Shown: piece by piece, positions 1-8,342 of the stretch
Position numbering within the stretch: the stretch's first letter is position 1
Layout of the letters: each line of letters starts with the position of its first letter
From: Akkermansiaceae bacterium
Lineage (GTDB): Bacteria; Verrucomicrobiota; Verrucomicrobiia; Verrucomicrobiales; DEV007
NCBI GenBank assembly: GCA_024233085.1
Contig: JACKQC010000014.1
Coordinates: 62,001 to 126,000 of the forward strand
Direction: 5' to 3'
Length of the DNA stretch: 64,000 bases
Notes under the pieces: model-generated
What the model was told of the DNA's origin: nothing
Database searches by the model: none
Seen by the model: only the letters and a program-made list of their open reading frames with translations
Position numbers and translations under genes: made by a program

Positions 1-1
1 G

Positions 2-763
2 CGCGAGCGGATCGCGGACCTCAAGCGCCAGGTGCAAAGCGCGCAGGCGGAGCAATTCGTCGAGCAACAGAATGGCATCCGCTCCACGATTTCGGCCCAG
101 ATCGACACCCGTCTTGAGGAAATGTCCCGCCTTCAGGGCGAAGTGGCCGCCATCGGGACCGACGAGCAGGAGCGCATCGGCGCCATCAAGGCCGAGCCGC
201 GCCGCGACATCCTCACGCAAACGTTGGCCCTGCACCGGCTGTTCAACGCCGGACAGGAAGGCGGCCAGTTCGCCCTCATCGCCTACGGGGTGCTGGCGCT
301 GCTCTTCATGCTGGTGGACACGATTCCGCTGATCGTGAAATTTTTCTCCAAACCGGGCCCCTACGACACGCTCGTGGACTGCGAGGAGGTGCGTTTCGAC
401 ACCGAACGGCAGGCCTTTCTGAAAAGTTACGACCGTTACATGGAGGAACTGGCCGGCAGCCGCCTGCTGCACCTTTCCCCGCACAACAAGCCACTGGAGC
501 GCGCCCTGATCGAGGGAGTCGACCGTTCCCGCGCCGCGAAGGAATTCATGGAGCATCTGCTGGATCTGGAGCGCGCGTTCGAGGAACGCGTCTCCGAGGA
601 GCGGGCGCAACTGGCCGAGAAAGCCGGCGAAAAGTCGGCCCGATCTCGGGCGGCGATCCTCGAGCAGATCGCGGAGACCTTTTACGGCGATCTGCGGGAT
701 CGGATGGCGTCCTTTTTCGACGGTGACGCGGCGCGTGCCGCCGCCGCGAAGGGCTGGGCGTAG
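2..763 (+). CDS. DUF4407-like membrane protein, 5' end outside the window
   Basis: The reading frame is open from the left edge, so the N-terminus is missing. The visible part begins with a long charged helix rich in Glu, Gln and Arg (coiled coil). One or two membrane segments follow (around GVLALLFMLVDTIPLIVKFF), and then a charged C-terminal helical region. The order coiled coil, hydrophobic pair, FFSKPGPYD and acidic tail resembles the DUF4407 family, whose function is unknown to me. The frame closes with TAG at 761-763. An AT-rich stem (796-802 with 827-833) lies just downstream and may act as its terminator. Confidence 0.6.
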   Translation, partial: RERIADLKRQVQSAQAEQFVEQQNGIRSTISAQIDTRLEEMSRLQGEVAAIGTDEQERIGAIKAEPRRDILTQTLALHRLFNAGQEGGQFALIAYGVLALLFMLVDTIPLIVKFFSKPGPYDTLVDCEEVRFDTERQAFLKSYDRYMEELAGSRLLHLSPHNKPLERALIEGVDRSRAAKEFMEHLLDLERAFEERVSEERAQLAEKAGEKSARSRAAILEQIAETFYGDLRDRMASFFDGDAARAAAAKGWA

Positions 764-1006
764 GTCTTACGCTCGAAAAACCATTCGAATCAAAAAAATA
801 CTCTTTTGAACAGTGTTTTTGTTTGCAGTATTTCTGTGCCGCGATAAAGTGCGCTCATGAATTGGCCCCGATACCTCCCCCGCCCGCCGAGCGATGCCCG
901 GCTGAGTCGGCCGAGCCCGGACGACGCGAGTTCATGAATTTCTGGTTGCCAGCCAACAACCCTGGATCGACCGGAAAGAGAGAGCAGAACTGAGAACCTA
1001 AGACCA

Positions 1007-1036
1007 GCAACCCGGGGCCCGGAGCCTCCGGGTTGC
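1007..1036. repeat. GC-rich intergenic hairpin
   Basis: GCAACCCGG at 1007-1015 pairs perfectly with CCGGGTTGC at 1028-1036, giving a 9-bp stem. The arm resembles the CAACCC-type arms of the other intergenic palindromes in this window, but it lacks the TGTT end. It lies about 30 bases before a small ORF with a strong ribosome-binding site and could be a 5' leader structure. There is no T-tract, so it is not a typical intrinsic terminator. Confidence 0.4.
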
Positions 1037-1064
1037 GCGGCGTCAGCGAGCGAGGAGGAATTCG

Positions 1065-1169
1065 ATGCGGCTGAATGGCGTCGCCGTCCGGGCGCGGTGG
1101 GTGGCGACCGCGATTTTGCCTCGTTCAGGACGAGACGGTGAGCCGTGGGTGCGCTTCGGGCCGCGGTGA
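1065..1169 (+). CDS. Possible 34-residue small protein or leader peptide
   Basis: An ATG at 1065 is preceded at 1053-1058 by AGGAGG with a 6-base spacer, which is among the best Shine-Dalgarno sequences in the window. The frame runs for 34 codons to TGA at 1167-1169. The product is basic and rich in Arg, Val and Gly, with no recognisable domain. It sits about 180 bases upstream of the carbonic anhydrase and could be a translated leader. Chance is a real alternative because nothing beyond the ribosome-binding site supports it. Confidence 0.3.
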   Translation: MRLNGVAVRARWVATAILPRSGRDGEPWVRFGPR

Positions 1170-1351
1170 GCGATTCGACAGTCGCTTCCGCGGGTGCGAC
1201 AGGCGGGGAAAAAGCCGCTTTACCCCCTCAGGGAAGGGCCATTTCGATCTCCCATCGGCGATGTATCCAGAGCGAGGCATTGCCGACTTGCGAAGGGCTC
1301 GGGGACGTCCACATTGGCGCGGACCGCCGCCCGGCGGTGGCTTTTCTTTCC

Positions 1352-2011
1352 ATGATCGACAAACTCGAAGCGCTCCATTTTCTCCGGACGGGAAACGAAC
1401 GATTTGCGGCCGGCGAGTCCGGCAGTCACGCGTTGGATCACGGGCCCCGGCGCAACGAACTGGTGGCGGGCCAGAATCCGTTCGCCATCATCCTCGGGTG
1501 TTCGGATTCGCGGGTGCCGGCGGAGCTGATTTTTGACCAGGGCCTCGGCGACCTGTTCGTCATCCGTATCGCCGGAAACGTGGTCGCCCCCTCGCAGATC
1601 GGCAGCATCGAATTCGCCGTGGAACGATTCGGCACCGGTCTGGTGGTGGTGCTCGGCCATTCCGGCTGCGGGGCCGTGGCCGCGACCATCGAGGAGATGA
1701 CGCGGCCGCGCGGAGGCTCACAGTCCAGCCACCTGCGCTCGATCGTCGAGCGGGTGCGCCCGTCGGTGGAACCCTTCCTCGAAACCGAAATCCGGGACGA
1801 TCCCGACGAACTGATGAGGCTCGCCGTCCGGGCGAACGTCCGATTTTCGGCCAATCACCTCCGCTGCGGTTCCGAATTCCTCGAGCAATGCCTGGAAGAG
1901 CGAAAGCTGCTCATCGTCGGCGCCGAGTATTCGCTGGAAACGGGGTTGGTGGACTTTTTCGACGGGCTTCCGGACGGGAACGAGCGAGTTTCGTCGATTC
2001 AACAGGGTTGA
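1352..2011 (+). CDS. Beta-class carbonic anhydrase
   Basis: This 219-residue protein is predicted to interconvert CO2 and bicarbonate with a zinc ion in the cytoplasm. The beta-class zinc site is visible as Cys50-x-Asp52-x-Arg54 (CSDSR), His103 and Cys106 (HSGC), followed by the expected GNVV and GSIEFAV motifs. ATG 1352 is chosen because MIDKLEALHFLRTGNERF matches the usual family N-terminus; no clear Shine-Dalgarno precedes it. The last codons Gln-Gln-Gly and the stop at 2009-2011 lie inside an intergenic palindromic repeat, so the repeat supplies the C-terminus. The gene converges on the SGNH hydrolase gene, and the repeat probably terminates both. Confidence 0.93.
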   Translation: MIDKLEALHFLRTGNERFAAGESGSHALDHGPRRNELVAGQNPFAIILGCSDSRVPAELIFDQGLGDLFVIRIAGNVVAPSQIGSIEFAVERFGTGLVVVLGHSGCGAVAATIEEMTRPRGGSQSSHLRSIVERVRPSVEPFLETEIRDDPDELMRLAVRANVRFSANHLRCGSEFLEQCLEERKLLIVGAEYSLETGLVDFFDGLPDGNERVSSIQQG

Positions 2012-2034
2012 CTCGCTGACCTAACCCTGTTGGG
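2000..2034. repeat. AACAGGGTTG palindrome, copy 1
   Basis: AACAGGGTTG-type arm at 2000-2010 pairs with AACCCTGTTG at 2023-2032, a 10-bp stem with a 12-base loop that starts ACTCG. It lies between two convergent genes, overlaps the stop codon of the carbonic anhydrase gene and ends 16 bases before the stop of the opposite gene. It could serve as a bidirectional terminator, although no T-run follows. The same arms recur at 12.8, 17.6, 38.6, 46.3 and 54.2 kb. Confidence 0.75.
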
Positions 2035-2049
2035 CCGGGCGGGCGCGGC

Positions 2050-3225
2050 TCAGCGATTGACCTCGAATCCGAGGATGTTCACCGTGTGGCCCTGGCTTTC
2101 CGCGTGGCGGGTCTCGGCGATCCGGAGGGCCATCTGGTGAAAGCGGGGTTCCAGATCGTCGGCGAAGATCACACTTCGCGGGTAGTTGAGTCCCTTGCTG
2201 TGTTTGTGAAACAGTTCGACGCGTTTCCAGTCCCCTCCGTCGATGCTGACCTCGACGGCGCCGGCATCGGGGCCGGCGAGAACGAAGGCGCCGACCATGC
2301 GCCCCTGGAAGTCGAAATACAGGTGATCGCCGGGCGATTCGCCGCGCAGCAAGGGCATCCCGAGGTAATCCTTTCGAATCGAGCCGACGGGCATGATCTC
2401 GGGGCCGACTTTTGCGAATCGCCAGCCGCCCAATGACGAGACACTCTGGGGATCGACCCACGCCGCGCCGTCATAGGAATGCGCGTCCAGTGGCGCCGGC
2501 AAATCGCCAAATCCCGGCGTGTCCCAGCCGGCCTGGATCGCCTCGACGATTCGATCCGAGGCAAAACGGTAGCCCTCCGGCTTCGGGTGGACGCCGCCGT
2601 AGTCTTCCCAGGTCATCTCGCCCTGTTCGACCGCGCGGGCGAGCGCGGCGGCGATGTTCACGGAGGTGACGCCATAATGCTCGTCAACGGCTTCGTGGGC
2701 TTCGATACTGACGGGCGCCCCGCCCTTCCGCACCGTGTCCAGCATTTCGGGATTCACGAAATGCACGGAGACGATCGCGGCGGCGGGGTTGGCTTTTCGG
2801 AACCGGCGCACGATGCCCTCGAGTCCGCGAATCGCGGTGGAGCGGTCGTGGGCGGCGTCCTGGTCGTCGTTGACCGCGAATTCGACGACGAGAAGGTCGA
2901 TCGGTCCGCGGCCAAGGACATCGCGCTCGAGCCGGAAGGCGCCGCTGACCGAGCAGGTGGAGCTGAGCCCGGCATTGATGACTTCGATTTCGGCCTCGGG
3001 AAAGCGTTCGCGGAGCCAATCGGGAACCATCGTGACGTGTCCCGATCCGTTCTGGGTGATGGATCCGCCGAGAAAGGCAATCGTGGCCTTTTTCTCCTTT
3101 TCCAGCTTCTCCTTCAGCCCGGAGAACCCCGAACGGGACCGGATGGCCGGGGGAATCTCCGCCTTCCCCGAGGGAGAGATGGCGGAGAGGACGAGAATTG
3201 AGAGCCAGAGGGCGATCGTTTTCAT
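2050..3225 (-). CDS. Secreted SGNH/GDSL-family hydrolase
   Basis: A 391-residue protein with an N-terminal signal peptide (MKTIALWLSILVLSAISPSG), so probably periplasmic or secreted. The SGNH blocks are visible: block I with nucleophile Ser in FLGGSITQ, a Gly in block II (NAGLSST), Asn in EFAVNDD, and the Asp/His block replaced by GGVHPKPEGY with the catalytic His. A beta-sandwich-like C-terminal half follows. Such enzymes act as carbohydrate esterases or lipases; the substrate cannot be told. The gene is divergent from a sulfatase across only 75 bases, which suggests shared control in polysaccharide breakdown. The start at 3225 is chosen from the signal peptide; the frame is open far upstream but antisense to the sulfatase. 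Confidence 0.8.
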   Translation of the reverse strand: MKTIALWLSILVLSAISPSGKAEIPPAIRSRSGFSGLKEKLEKEKKATIAFLGGSITQNGSGHVTMVPDWLRERFPEAEIEVINAGLSSTCSVSGAFRLERDVLGRGPIDLLVVEFAVNDDQDAAHDRSTAIRGLEGIVRRFRKANPAAAIVSVHFVNPEMLDTVRKGGAPVSIEAHEAVDEHYGVTSVNIAAALARAVEQGEMTWEDYGGVHPKPEGYRFASDRIVEAIQAGWDTPGFGDLPAPLDAHSYDGAAWVDPQSVSSLGGWRFAKVGPEIMPVGSIRKDYLGMPLLRGESPGDHLYFDFQGRMVGAFVLAGPDAGAVEVSIDGGDWKRVELFHKHSKGLNYPRSVIFADDLEPRFHQMALRIAETRHAESQGHTVNILGFEVNR

Positions 3226-3300
3226 GCTTGCGCGAAACCGGAAGGATGGAATGGCGGATTGACCTTCTCCCCGGCGGGACTTTTTGTAGGATGAAGTTTC

Positions 3301-4704
3301 ATGACGATGATGAACGCCCCCAACCGACTTGTCCCGATTTTCCTCGCCTTTTTCGCCTGCGCGATGGCGTGCCCGAACCCCGTCACCGTTCGCGCGGCGG
3401 AGAAACCGCCGAACATTCTCTTCATCATGGTCGATGACCTGGGTTGGGGAGATCTTTCGTGTTTTGGGGCGCCCGATTTGAAGTCTCCGAATATCGACGC
3501 GCTGATGGCGGCCGGAACGCGCTTCGAGAATTTCCACGCGAACTGTCCGGTCTGTTCGCCCACCCGGGCCTCGCTGATGACGGGGCTTTATCCCGACAAT
3601 GCCGGGGTGCCGGGGGTGATTCGCACGCCGCTGGAGGGCCGGGTGACGAGTTGGGGCGACCTGCGCGACGATGTCACGCTGTTGCCGGCACAGTTGAAAA
3701 AGGCCGGCTACCGCACGGGGATCGTCGGGAAATGGCATCTCGGTCTCGAGGCGCCGGATCGTCCGACGGATCGGGGATTCGACCATTTTCACGGATTTCT
3801 CGGGGACATGATGGACGATTATTACAACCACCTTCGACACGGGATCAACTACATGCGCCTGAACGAGGAAACGATTGAGCCGGAAGGGCATGCGACCGAT
3901 ATTTTCACGGATTGGAGCATCGATTTTCTGAGAGAGCGCGCCGGGAGTGACGAACCGTTTTTCCTCTATCTCGCCTACAACGCGCCGCACACCCCGATCC
4001 AGCCGCCAGCGGAATGGCTGGAAAAGGTGAAGCGCCGCGAGCCGGAAATGACCGAACAACGAGCCAAGCTGGTGGCGCTCATCGAGCATCTCGACGCAAG
4101 CATCGGGCGCGTCCTGGAGGCGATGAAACGGAACGGACAATGGGGCGAGCAAACGCTGGTCGTGTTCACCTCCGACAACGGCGGGCAGAAGGAGGTGGGC
4201 GCGCGGAACGATCCATGGCGCGGCGGCAAACAGGAAATGTGGGAAGGCGGCATCCGCGTGGCGACCAGCGTCACCTGGCCCGGCCGGATTCCCGCCGGAG
4301 TCGTCAATCGGGATCACCTGTCGCTGACGATGGACTTTTACCCGACTCTGGCGGAGATCGCGGGGGTGCCGGTGGAGCACGCCATCGACGGACGCAGCTT
4401 CGCCCCTCTCCTGTTGGGAAAGCCATTTCCAGCGGAATCGGATCGCGAGTTTTTCTGGGTCCGACTCGAGGGCGGGGCGAAATATGGCGGCCTGCTCTAC
4501 CACGCGGCTCGTCGGGGCAACTGGAAGCTCTTGAGAAACACGGGGTTCGAGGAATATCAGCTCTTCAATCTCGAGAGCGATCCCGCGGAGGACCATCCGG
4601 TGCCGCGGGAAAAGGCGCCTCGGATGTATCAGGACCTGTTCGACGGGCTGTTGCGTCACGTCAACCAAGCGGGCAAGGTGCCGTGGCAACGGGAGAATCC
4701 CTGA
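3301..4704 (+). CDS. Secreted sulfatase (arylsulfatase A family)
   Basis: A 467-residue type I sulfatase that should hydrolyse sulfate esters, probably from sulfated polysaccharides, outside the cytoplasm. A signal peptide covers about residues 1-32. The metal-binding PNILFIMVDDLGWGD motif follows. The formylglycine motif is Cys85-Ser-Pro-Thr-Arg, followed by ASLMTGLYP. GKWHLG, TSDNGG and the C-terminal sulfatase region are all present, so the length is normal. The precursor Cys needs an activating enzyme. The FGE-like protein at 56.9 kb lacks the catalytic cysteines and is unlikely to supply it. Met codons at 3301, 3307 and 3310 are all possible starts. Confidence 0.93.
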   Translation: MTMMNAPNRLVPIFLAFFACAMACPNPVTVRAAEKPPNILFIMVDDLGWGDLSCFGAPDLKSPNIDALMAAGTRFENFHANCPVCSPTRASLMTGLYPDNAGVPGVIRTPLEGRVTSWGDLRDDVTLLPAQLKKAGYRTGIVGKWHLGLEAPDRPTDRGFDHFHGFLGDMMDDYYNHLRHGINYMRLNEETIEPEGHATDIFTDWSIDFLRERAGSDEPFFLYLAYNAPHTPIQPPAEWLEKVKRREPEMTEQRAKLVALIEHLDASIGRVLEAMKRNGQWGEQTLVVFTSDNGGQKEVGARNDPWRGGKQEMWEGGIRVATSVTWPGRIPAGVVNRDHLSLTMDFYPTLAEIAGVPVEHAIDGRSFAPLLLGKPFPAESDREFFWVRLEGGAKYGGLLYHAARRGNWKLLRNTGFEEYQLFNLESDPAEDHPVPREKAPRMYQDLFDGLLRHVNQAGKVPWQRENP

Positions 4705-4916
4705 CGGCCCGGGAGATGATCGGGGAAAACTCCGAAAACAACCGTCGCAATTTTTTTGGGAAAAACTTGTAACGTTTTTCGCCATTTTCCGCTTCAGGGG
4801 AGGAAAGCCCCTGTAATCCGGTCGCTGGAACCGAAAAAATCGGACTTAGGAACCTCGAAACGCAAGCTCTTCGGCGGGATTTTCCGCTTCCACACTTTTC
4901 TTTGCCAACCCTCCAG

Positions 4917-5465
4917 ATGCCGCCCCCCTGTCGCAGCCGTTTTGCGGTATCCGCGTTGCCCAAGGGCAACGGGCGGCGTCTATTTGTCTTTTTCGCGGCC
5001 ATCGGGCTCGGGCTGTTGTCGTCGGCATGGGGCCAGCTTTCGTCGAATCAGCAGAAGGCCGGCGTGATCGGGAAGCTGCCTTCCTACGTCTCCGACAGCA
5101 ACGGAGACGGGAAGATCACCATCGGTTTTCTGGGCGGTTCGTCGATCAAGAGCCTCGCGGCGGCGGTGGCGGGCGGCAGGGCAACGGTCATTTCGATCGG
5201 ATCGGCGAGCGACGCGGCCCGTTGCGACATCGTTTTCGTCTCGTCCGGCAGCCAGGGGAGCTGGCGTTCCTATCGATCGAGCGCCCCGGCCGCTCTCTCG
5301 GTCGGCGAAAGCTCCGGCTTCGCCGCGTCCGGGGGAATCCTGATGCTAATCCCCTCGGCGGATGGCCTCAAGCTTTCCTACAGCAAGTCGAACTATGCCG
5401 CCGCCCGATCCGCGGGCCTGAAACTGAGTTCGCGCCTGCTCCGCCTGGCCACCGCCGTCGATTGA
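4917..5465 (+). CDS. YfiR-like (DUF4154) periplasmic protein
   Basis: A 182-residue exported protein with a signal sequence at about residues 20-42 (LFVFFAAIGLGLLSSAWG). The C-terminal half matches the YfiR/DUF4154 pattern: a Cys-Asp-Ile-Val-Phe-Val strand, a conserved LSVGESSGFAASGG segment, and the closing AGLKLSSRLLRLA signature. The N-terminal part is shorter and lacks the usual aromatic FVEWP-type motif. Known YfiR proteins sit in the periplasm and inhibit a CHASE8 membrane protein. Here the gene ends 34 bases before a CHASE8 kinase gene, which fits the same role. ATG 4917 is used as start; TTG 4902 in the same frame is an alternative. Confidence 0.7.
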   Translation: MPPPCRSRFAVSALPKGNGRRLFVFFAAIGLGLLSSAWGQLSSNQQKAGVIGKLPSYVSDSNGDGKITIGFLGGSSIKSLAAAVAGGRATVISIGSASDAARCDIVFVSSGSQGSWRSYRSSAPAALSVGESSGFAASGGILMLIPSADGLKLSYSKSNYAAARSAGLKLSSRLLRLATAVD

Positions 5466-5499
5466 GGAATTCGATCGCCAATTCGCCGCCGCCGCCCGA

Positions 5500-7845
5500 A
5501 TGAAGTCCAAGCCCTCCATCCCGATCCGGACCAAGCTGCGTCGCGGCGTGGTGGCCATCGCGGCGGTGTCGGTGCTGGCGGGCTTTTCCGTTTTCGTCTG
5601 GCTGGTTTCCCTGTGGTTCGAGTTGCGCGTCGGGAATGAACTGAGAACCCTCGGCGACCTGATCGGCTATTCGAGCGCGGTTCCGCTCGATCTCGATGTC
5701 GCCGAGGAAGCCCAATCGGTGATCGAATACCTGAGGGCCAACCCGGACATCGTGGCGGGCGGCCTTTACAATGCCGACGGCAAGTTGGTGGCGGAATATC
5801 GACGCGGCGATACCAGCAACGAGCAGTTGCCCGCCAAACCGCCGGAACCGGGACTGAGTGTCGACGCCTTCGAATACACCACGGCCATCACGGCCGACGA
5901 TGACGACCATCGCATCGTGGGCGCGCTCTTCCTGCGCGCCGATCTCAAGACACGCCGGTCTTTCCTGATCAAGAGCGGTGGCGCGGCGGTGTTCTGCGTG
6001 TTGCTCGCTCTGGCGTTCGCCACGGGCGCCACCGAGGTGATGCAGCGCCTCATCACCCGCCCCATCGAATCGCTGTTGGAAACCATGGAGACCGTCAGCG
6101 CGAAGAAAGACTACCGGACCCGGGCCCAACGCACGACGGATGACGAACTGGGCCGGCTCGTCGACGGATTCAACGAGATGCTGGCCCGCATCGAGCAGCG
6201 GGACGACGAACTTGAGGACAAGGTCGCCCGGCGCACCCGCGATCTGGAGGCCTCCAACGCGAAACTGGCCGATGCGAAGCGGCAGGCCGAGGACGCCAAC
6301 CAAGCCAAGAGCGTCTTTCTGGCGAACATGAGCCACGAACTTCGGACGCCGCTCAACGCGGTGATCGGCTACAGCGAAATGCTGGAGGAGGAGGCGGTGG
6401 ACGCCGGTCTCGACCAGTTCATTCCCGACCTCAAGAAGATCAACAAGGCCGGGAAACACCTGCTCGACTTGATTAACGACATTCTCGATCTCTCGAAGAT
6501 CGAAGCGGGAAAGATGTCGTTTTTCCGGGAAAAAATCGACATCGCCGAGACCATTCGCGAGGCGGGATCGACGATCGAGCCGCTCATGGCCGGTTCGAAC
6601 AACCGGCTGGCGATCGAAATCGCGGACGACATCGGCGAAATGAGCACCGACCAGACGAAGATGCGCCAGATGCTTTTCAACTTGCTAAGCAATGCCGCGA
6701 AATTCACCCAGGACGGGATCGTGCGCCTTTCCGCGTGGCGGGAGCCGGATGCGGACTCGGGAGATCGGGTCGTCTTCACGGTTTCCGACACGGGAATCGG
6801 CATGACCCCGGAGCAGGTGGAGAAACTCTTTGTGCCGTTCACCCAGGCCGATGCTTCCATCGCGCGGCACTACGGCGGAGCCGGCCTGGGATTGGCGCTG
6901 ACCCGGCAATTTTGCCTGATGATGGGCGGGGACGTGACGGTCGAGAGCACCCCGAGCGAAGGCTCCACCTTCACCATCAGAGTGCTGGCCGAAGCCCCGG
7001 AAACCGCGGAGGAAAAGATGATGCGGGGCGCTCCGGCGGAGGAAGACGAGGAGGATCCCCCCGCCGCCGGCGATGGAGAGGGAGGGGCCGCGTCGAAGGG
7101 AACCCTTCTCGTCATCGATGACGAGGAGGCCATCCGCGATCTCATGTCCCGATCGTTGAAAAAGTCCGGGTACCACGTCGTCACCGCGTCGAACGGCCCG
7201 GACGGGATCGCCCGGGCACGCGAACTGAATCCGGACATCATCACTCTCGACGTGATGATGCCGGGCATGGACGGCTGGGCGGTGCTCAGCCAGTTGAAGG
7301 CCGACCCCGCCCTGGCGACGATACCGGTTTTCATGATGACGGTGTTAAACGAGAAGAAGCTGGGGTTTTCGCTGGGGGCCTCGGAGTATCTGACCAAACC
7401 GATCGATTGGCGGCGACTTTCCGCCCTGCTCAAGGAGTACTCCCGGGACATCGAAAAGTCTCCCGTGGCGCTAATCGTGGACGATGACGACGACACCCGC
7501 GACCTGATGGCCCGGCAGTTGAGTCGCGACGGCTGGCGTTCGATCTCGGCGGAGAATGGCTTGGCGGCGCTCGATTTTTTGCGGCGGGGAGAGCAGCCCT
7601 CCCTCATCCTGCTCGACCTGGTGATGCCGGAAATGGACGGTCTGAGCTTTCTGGAGGCGGTGCGCGACGAGCCGCGGTTCGAAAAAATCCCCATCGTCGT
7701 CGTGACCGGAAAGGAACTGGAGGAGGCGGAACGGGATCGCCTCAGCGGGCAAGTGCGGGAAATCATCGAAAAGCGACAGCTTTCCGTGCCGGAACTGCTG
7801 GAAGACGTAGAGAAACTGATGCACGTTCGGCGAAACACGGATTGA
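5500..7845 (+). CDS. Hybrid sensor histidine kinase: CHASE8-HAMP-HisKA-HATPase-REC-REC
   Basis: A 781-residue inner-membrane kinase. Transmembrane helix 1 is at about residues 18-38. A CHASE8-like periplasmic domain follows (to about 158, with the typical GGLYNADGKLVAEYRR end), then transmembrane helix 2 (about 158-180), HAMP and a coiled coil. The HisKA motif NMSHELRTPLNAVIGY has phospho-acceptor His279. The ATPase has its N box (NLLSNAAKF), G1 (SDTGIGM), F box and G2 (GGAGLGLAL). Two receivers follow, with Asp584 (LDVMMPG) and Asp706 (LDLVMPEMDG). CHASE8 is usually attached to GGDEF domains under YfiR control; here it drives a phosphorelay. The receivers may feed the free receiver and the cyclase protein encoded next. 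Confidence 0.9.
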   Translation: MKSKPSIPIRTKLRRGVVAIAAVSVLAGFSVFVWLVSLWFELRVGNELRTLGDLIGYSSAVPLDLDVAEEAQSVIEYLRANPDIVAGGLYNADGKLVAEYRRGDTSNEQLPAKPPEPGLSVDAFEYTTAITADDDDHRIVGALFLRADLKTRRSFLIKSGGAAVFCVLLALAFATGATEVMQRLITRPIESLLETMETVSAKKDYRTRAQRTTDDELGRLVDGFNEMLARIEQRDDELEDKVARRTRDLEASNAKLADAKRQAEDANQAKSVFLANMSHELRTPLNAVIGYSEMLEEEAVDAGLDQFIPDLKKINKAGKHLLDLINDILDLSKIEAGKMSFFREKIDIAETIREAGSTIEPLMAGSNNRLAIEIADDIGEMSTDQTKMRQMLFNLLSNAAKFTQDGIVRLSAWREPDADSGDRVVFTVSDTGIGMTPEQVEKLFVPFTQADASIARHYGGAGLGLALTRQFCLMMGGDVTVESTPSEGSTFTIRVLAEAPETAEEKMMRGAPAEEDEEDPPAAGDGEGGAASKGTLLVIDDEEAIRDLMSRSLKKSGYHVVTASNGPDGIARARELNPDIITLDVMMPGMDGWAVLSQLKADPALATIPVFMMTVLNEKKLGFSLGASEYLTKPIDWRRLSALLKEYSRDIEKSPVALIVDDDDDTRDLMARQLSRDGWRSISAENGLAALDFLRRGEQPSLILLDLVMPEMDGLSFLEAVRDEPRFEKIPIVVVTGKELEEAERDRLSGQVREIIEKRQLSVPELLEDVEKLMHVRRNTD

Positions 7846-7863
7846 CCGAGTTGACCCCGTGAT

Positions 7864-8265
7864 ATGAACGAGCCGCCTTCCCCCGAAAATCCAAGAATTC
7901 TGCTGGTTGAAGACGACGCGGAGAATCTGGACATGCTTTCGCGTCGGCTGCGGCGCCGAAGCTTCGAGGTGATTCCCGCGATGGACGGACAGCGGGCGCT
8001 CGAACTAGCCGGCGAGGTTTCCCCCGATCTCATCCTGCTCGACCTGAGCCTGCCGATCCTCGATGGCTGGGAGGTGGCCAAGCGTCTGAAAGCCGCCGAG
8101 CAAACCCGATGCATTCCCATCATCGCCCTGACGGCCTATGCCATGGCTTCCGACGAAAAAAAGGCCCTCGACGCCGGCTGCGACGATTTCGACACCAAAC
8201 CGGTGATGCTCGATCGGCTGTTGGAAAAGATGTCCCGTTTCCTTGGAGGTTCCTCCGGAGACTGA
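7864..8265 (+). CDS. Single-domain response regulator (DivK/CheY-like)
   Basis: A 133-residue free receiver with no output domain. The acidic pair (VEDD), phospho-acceptor Asp60 (LLDLSLP), Thr (ALTAYA) and Lys (DTKPVM) are all in place, so it should be phosphorylatable. It starts 18 bases after the hybrid kinase and 77 bases before the cyclase gene. It could shuttle phosphate between the kinase and the DHp-like helices of the cyclase protein, as single-domain receivers do in phosphorelays. That route is inferred from gene order only. Confidence 0.88.
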   Translation: MNEPPSPENPRILLVEDDAENLDMLSRRLRRRSFEVIPAMDGQRALELAGEVSPDLILLDLSLPILDGWEVAKRLKAAEQTRCIPIIALTAYAMASDEKKALDAGCDDFDTKPVMLDRLLEKMSRFLGGSSGD

Positions 8266-8342
8266 ATCCATCCGCGCCGCCGCGAGTGTCCCGACCGGCT
8301 CCGATCACCGCCGACGACCGCCGGACCGGCCGAGAACCGACG

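Larger units (their letters stand above)
764..1351. other. Non-coding stretch upstream of carbonic anhydrase
   Basis: No convincing full-length gene is present. The first part (about 780-850) is unusually AT-rich for this window and contains an inverted repeat AAATACT (796-802) / AGTATTT (827-833). The nonamer TCATGAATT occurs at about 856 and again at about 933. A GC-rich hairpin follows at 1007-1036 and a small ORF with a strong Shine-Dalgarno at 1065. The frame of the carbonic anhydrase stays open upstream of 1352, but that extension has no family-like sequence and no membrane or signal features. Confidence 0.5.

Noticed and set aside
2050..4785. A 911-codon open frame on the minus strand across the SGNH and sulfatase genes
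   Set aside because: The part upstream of 3225 is antisense to the sulfatase, lacks domain-like sequence and is Arg/Pro-rich as expected of a shadow frame. The signal peptide at 3225 marks the true start.
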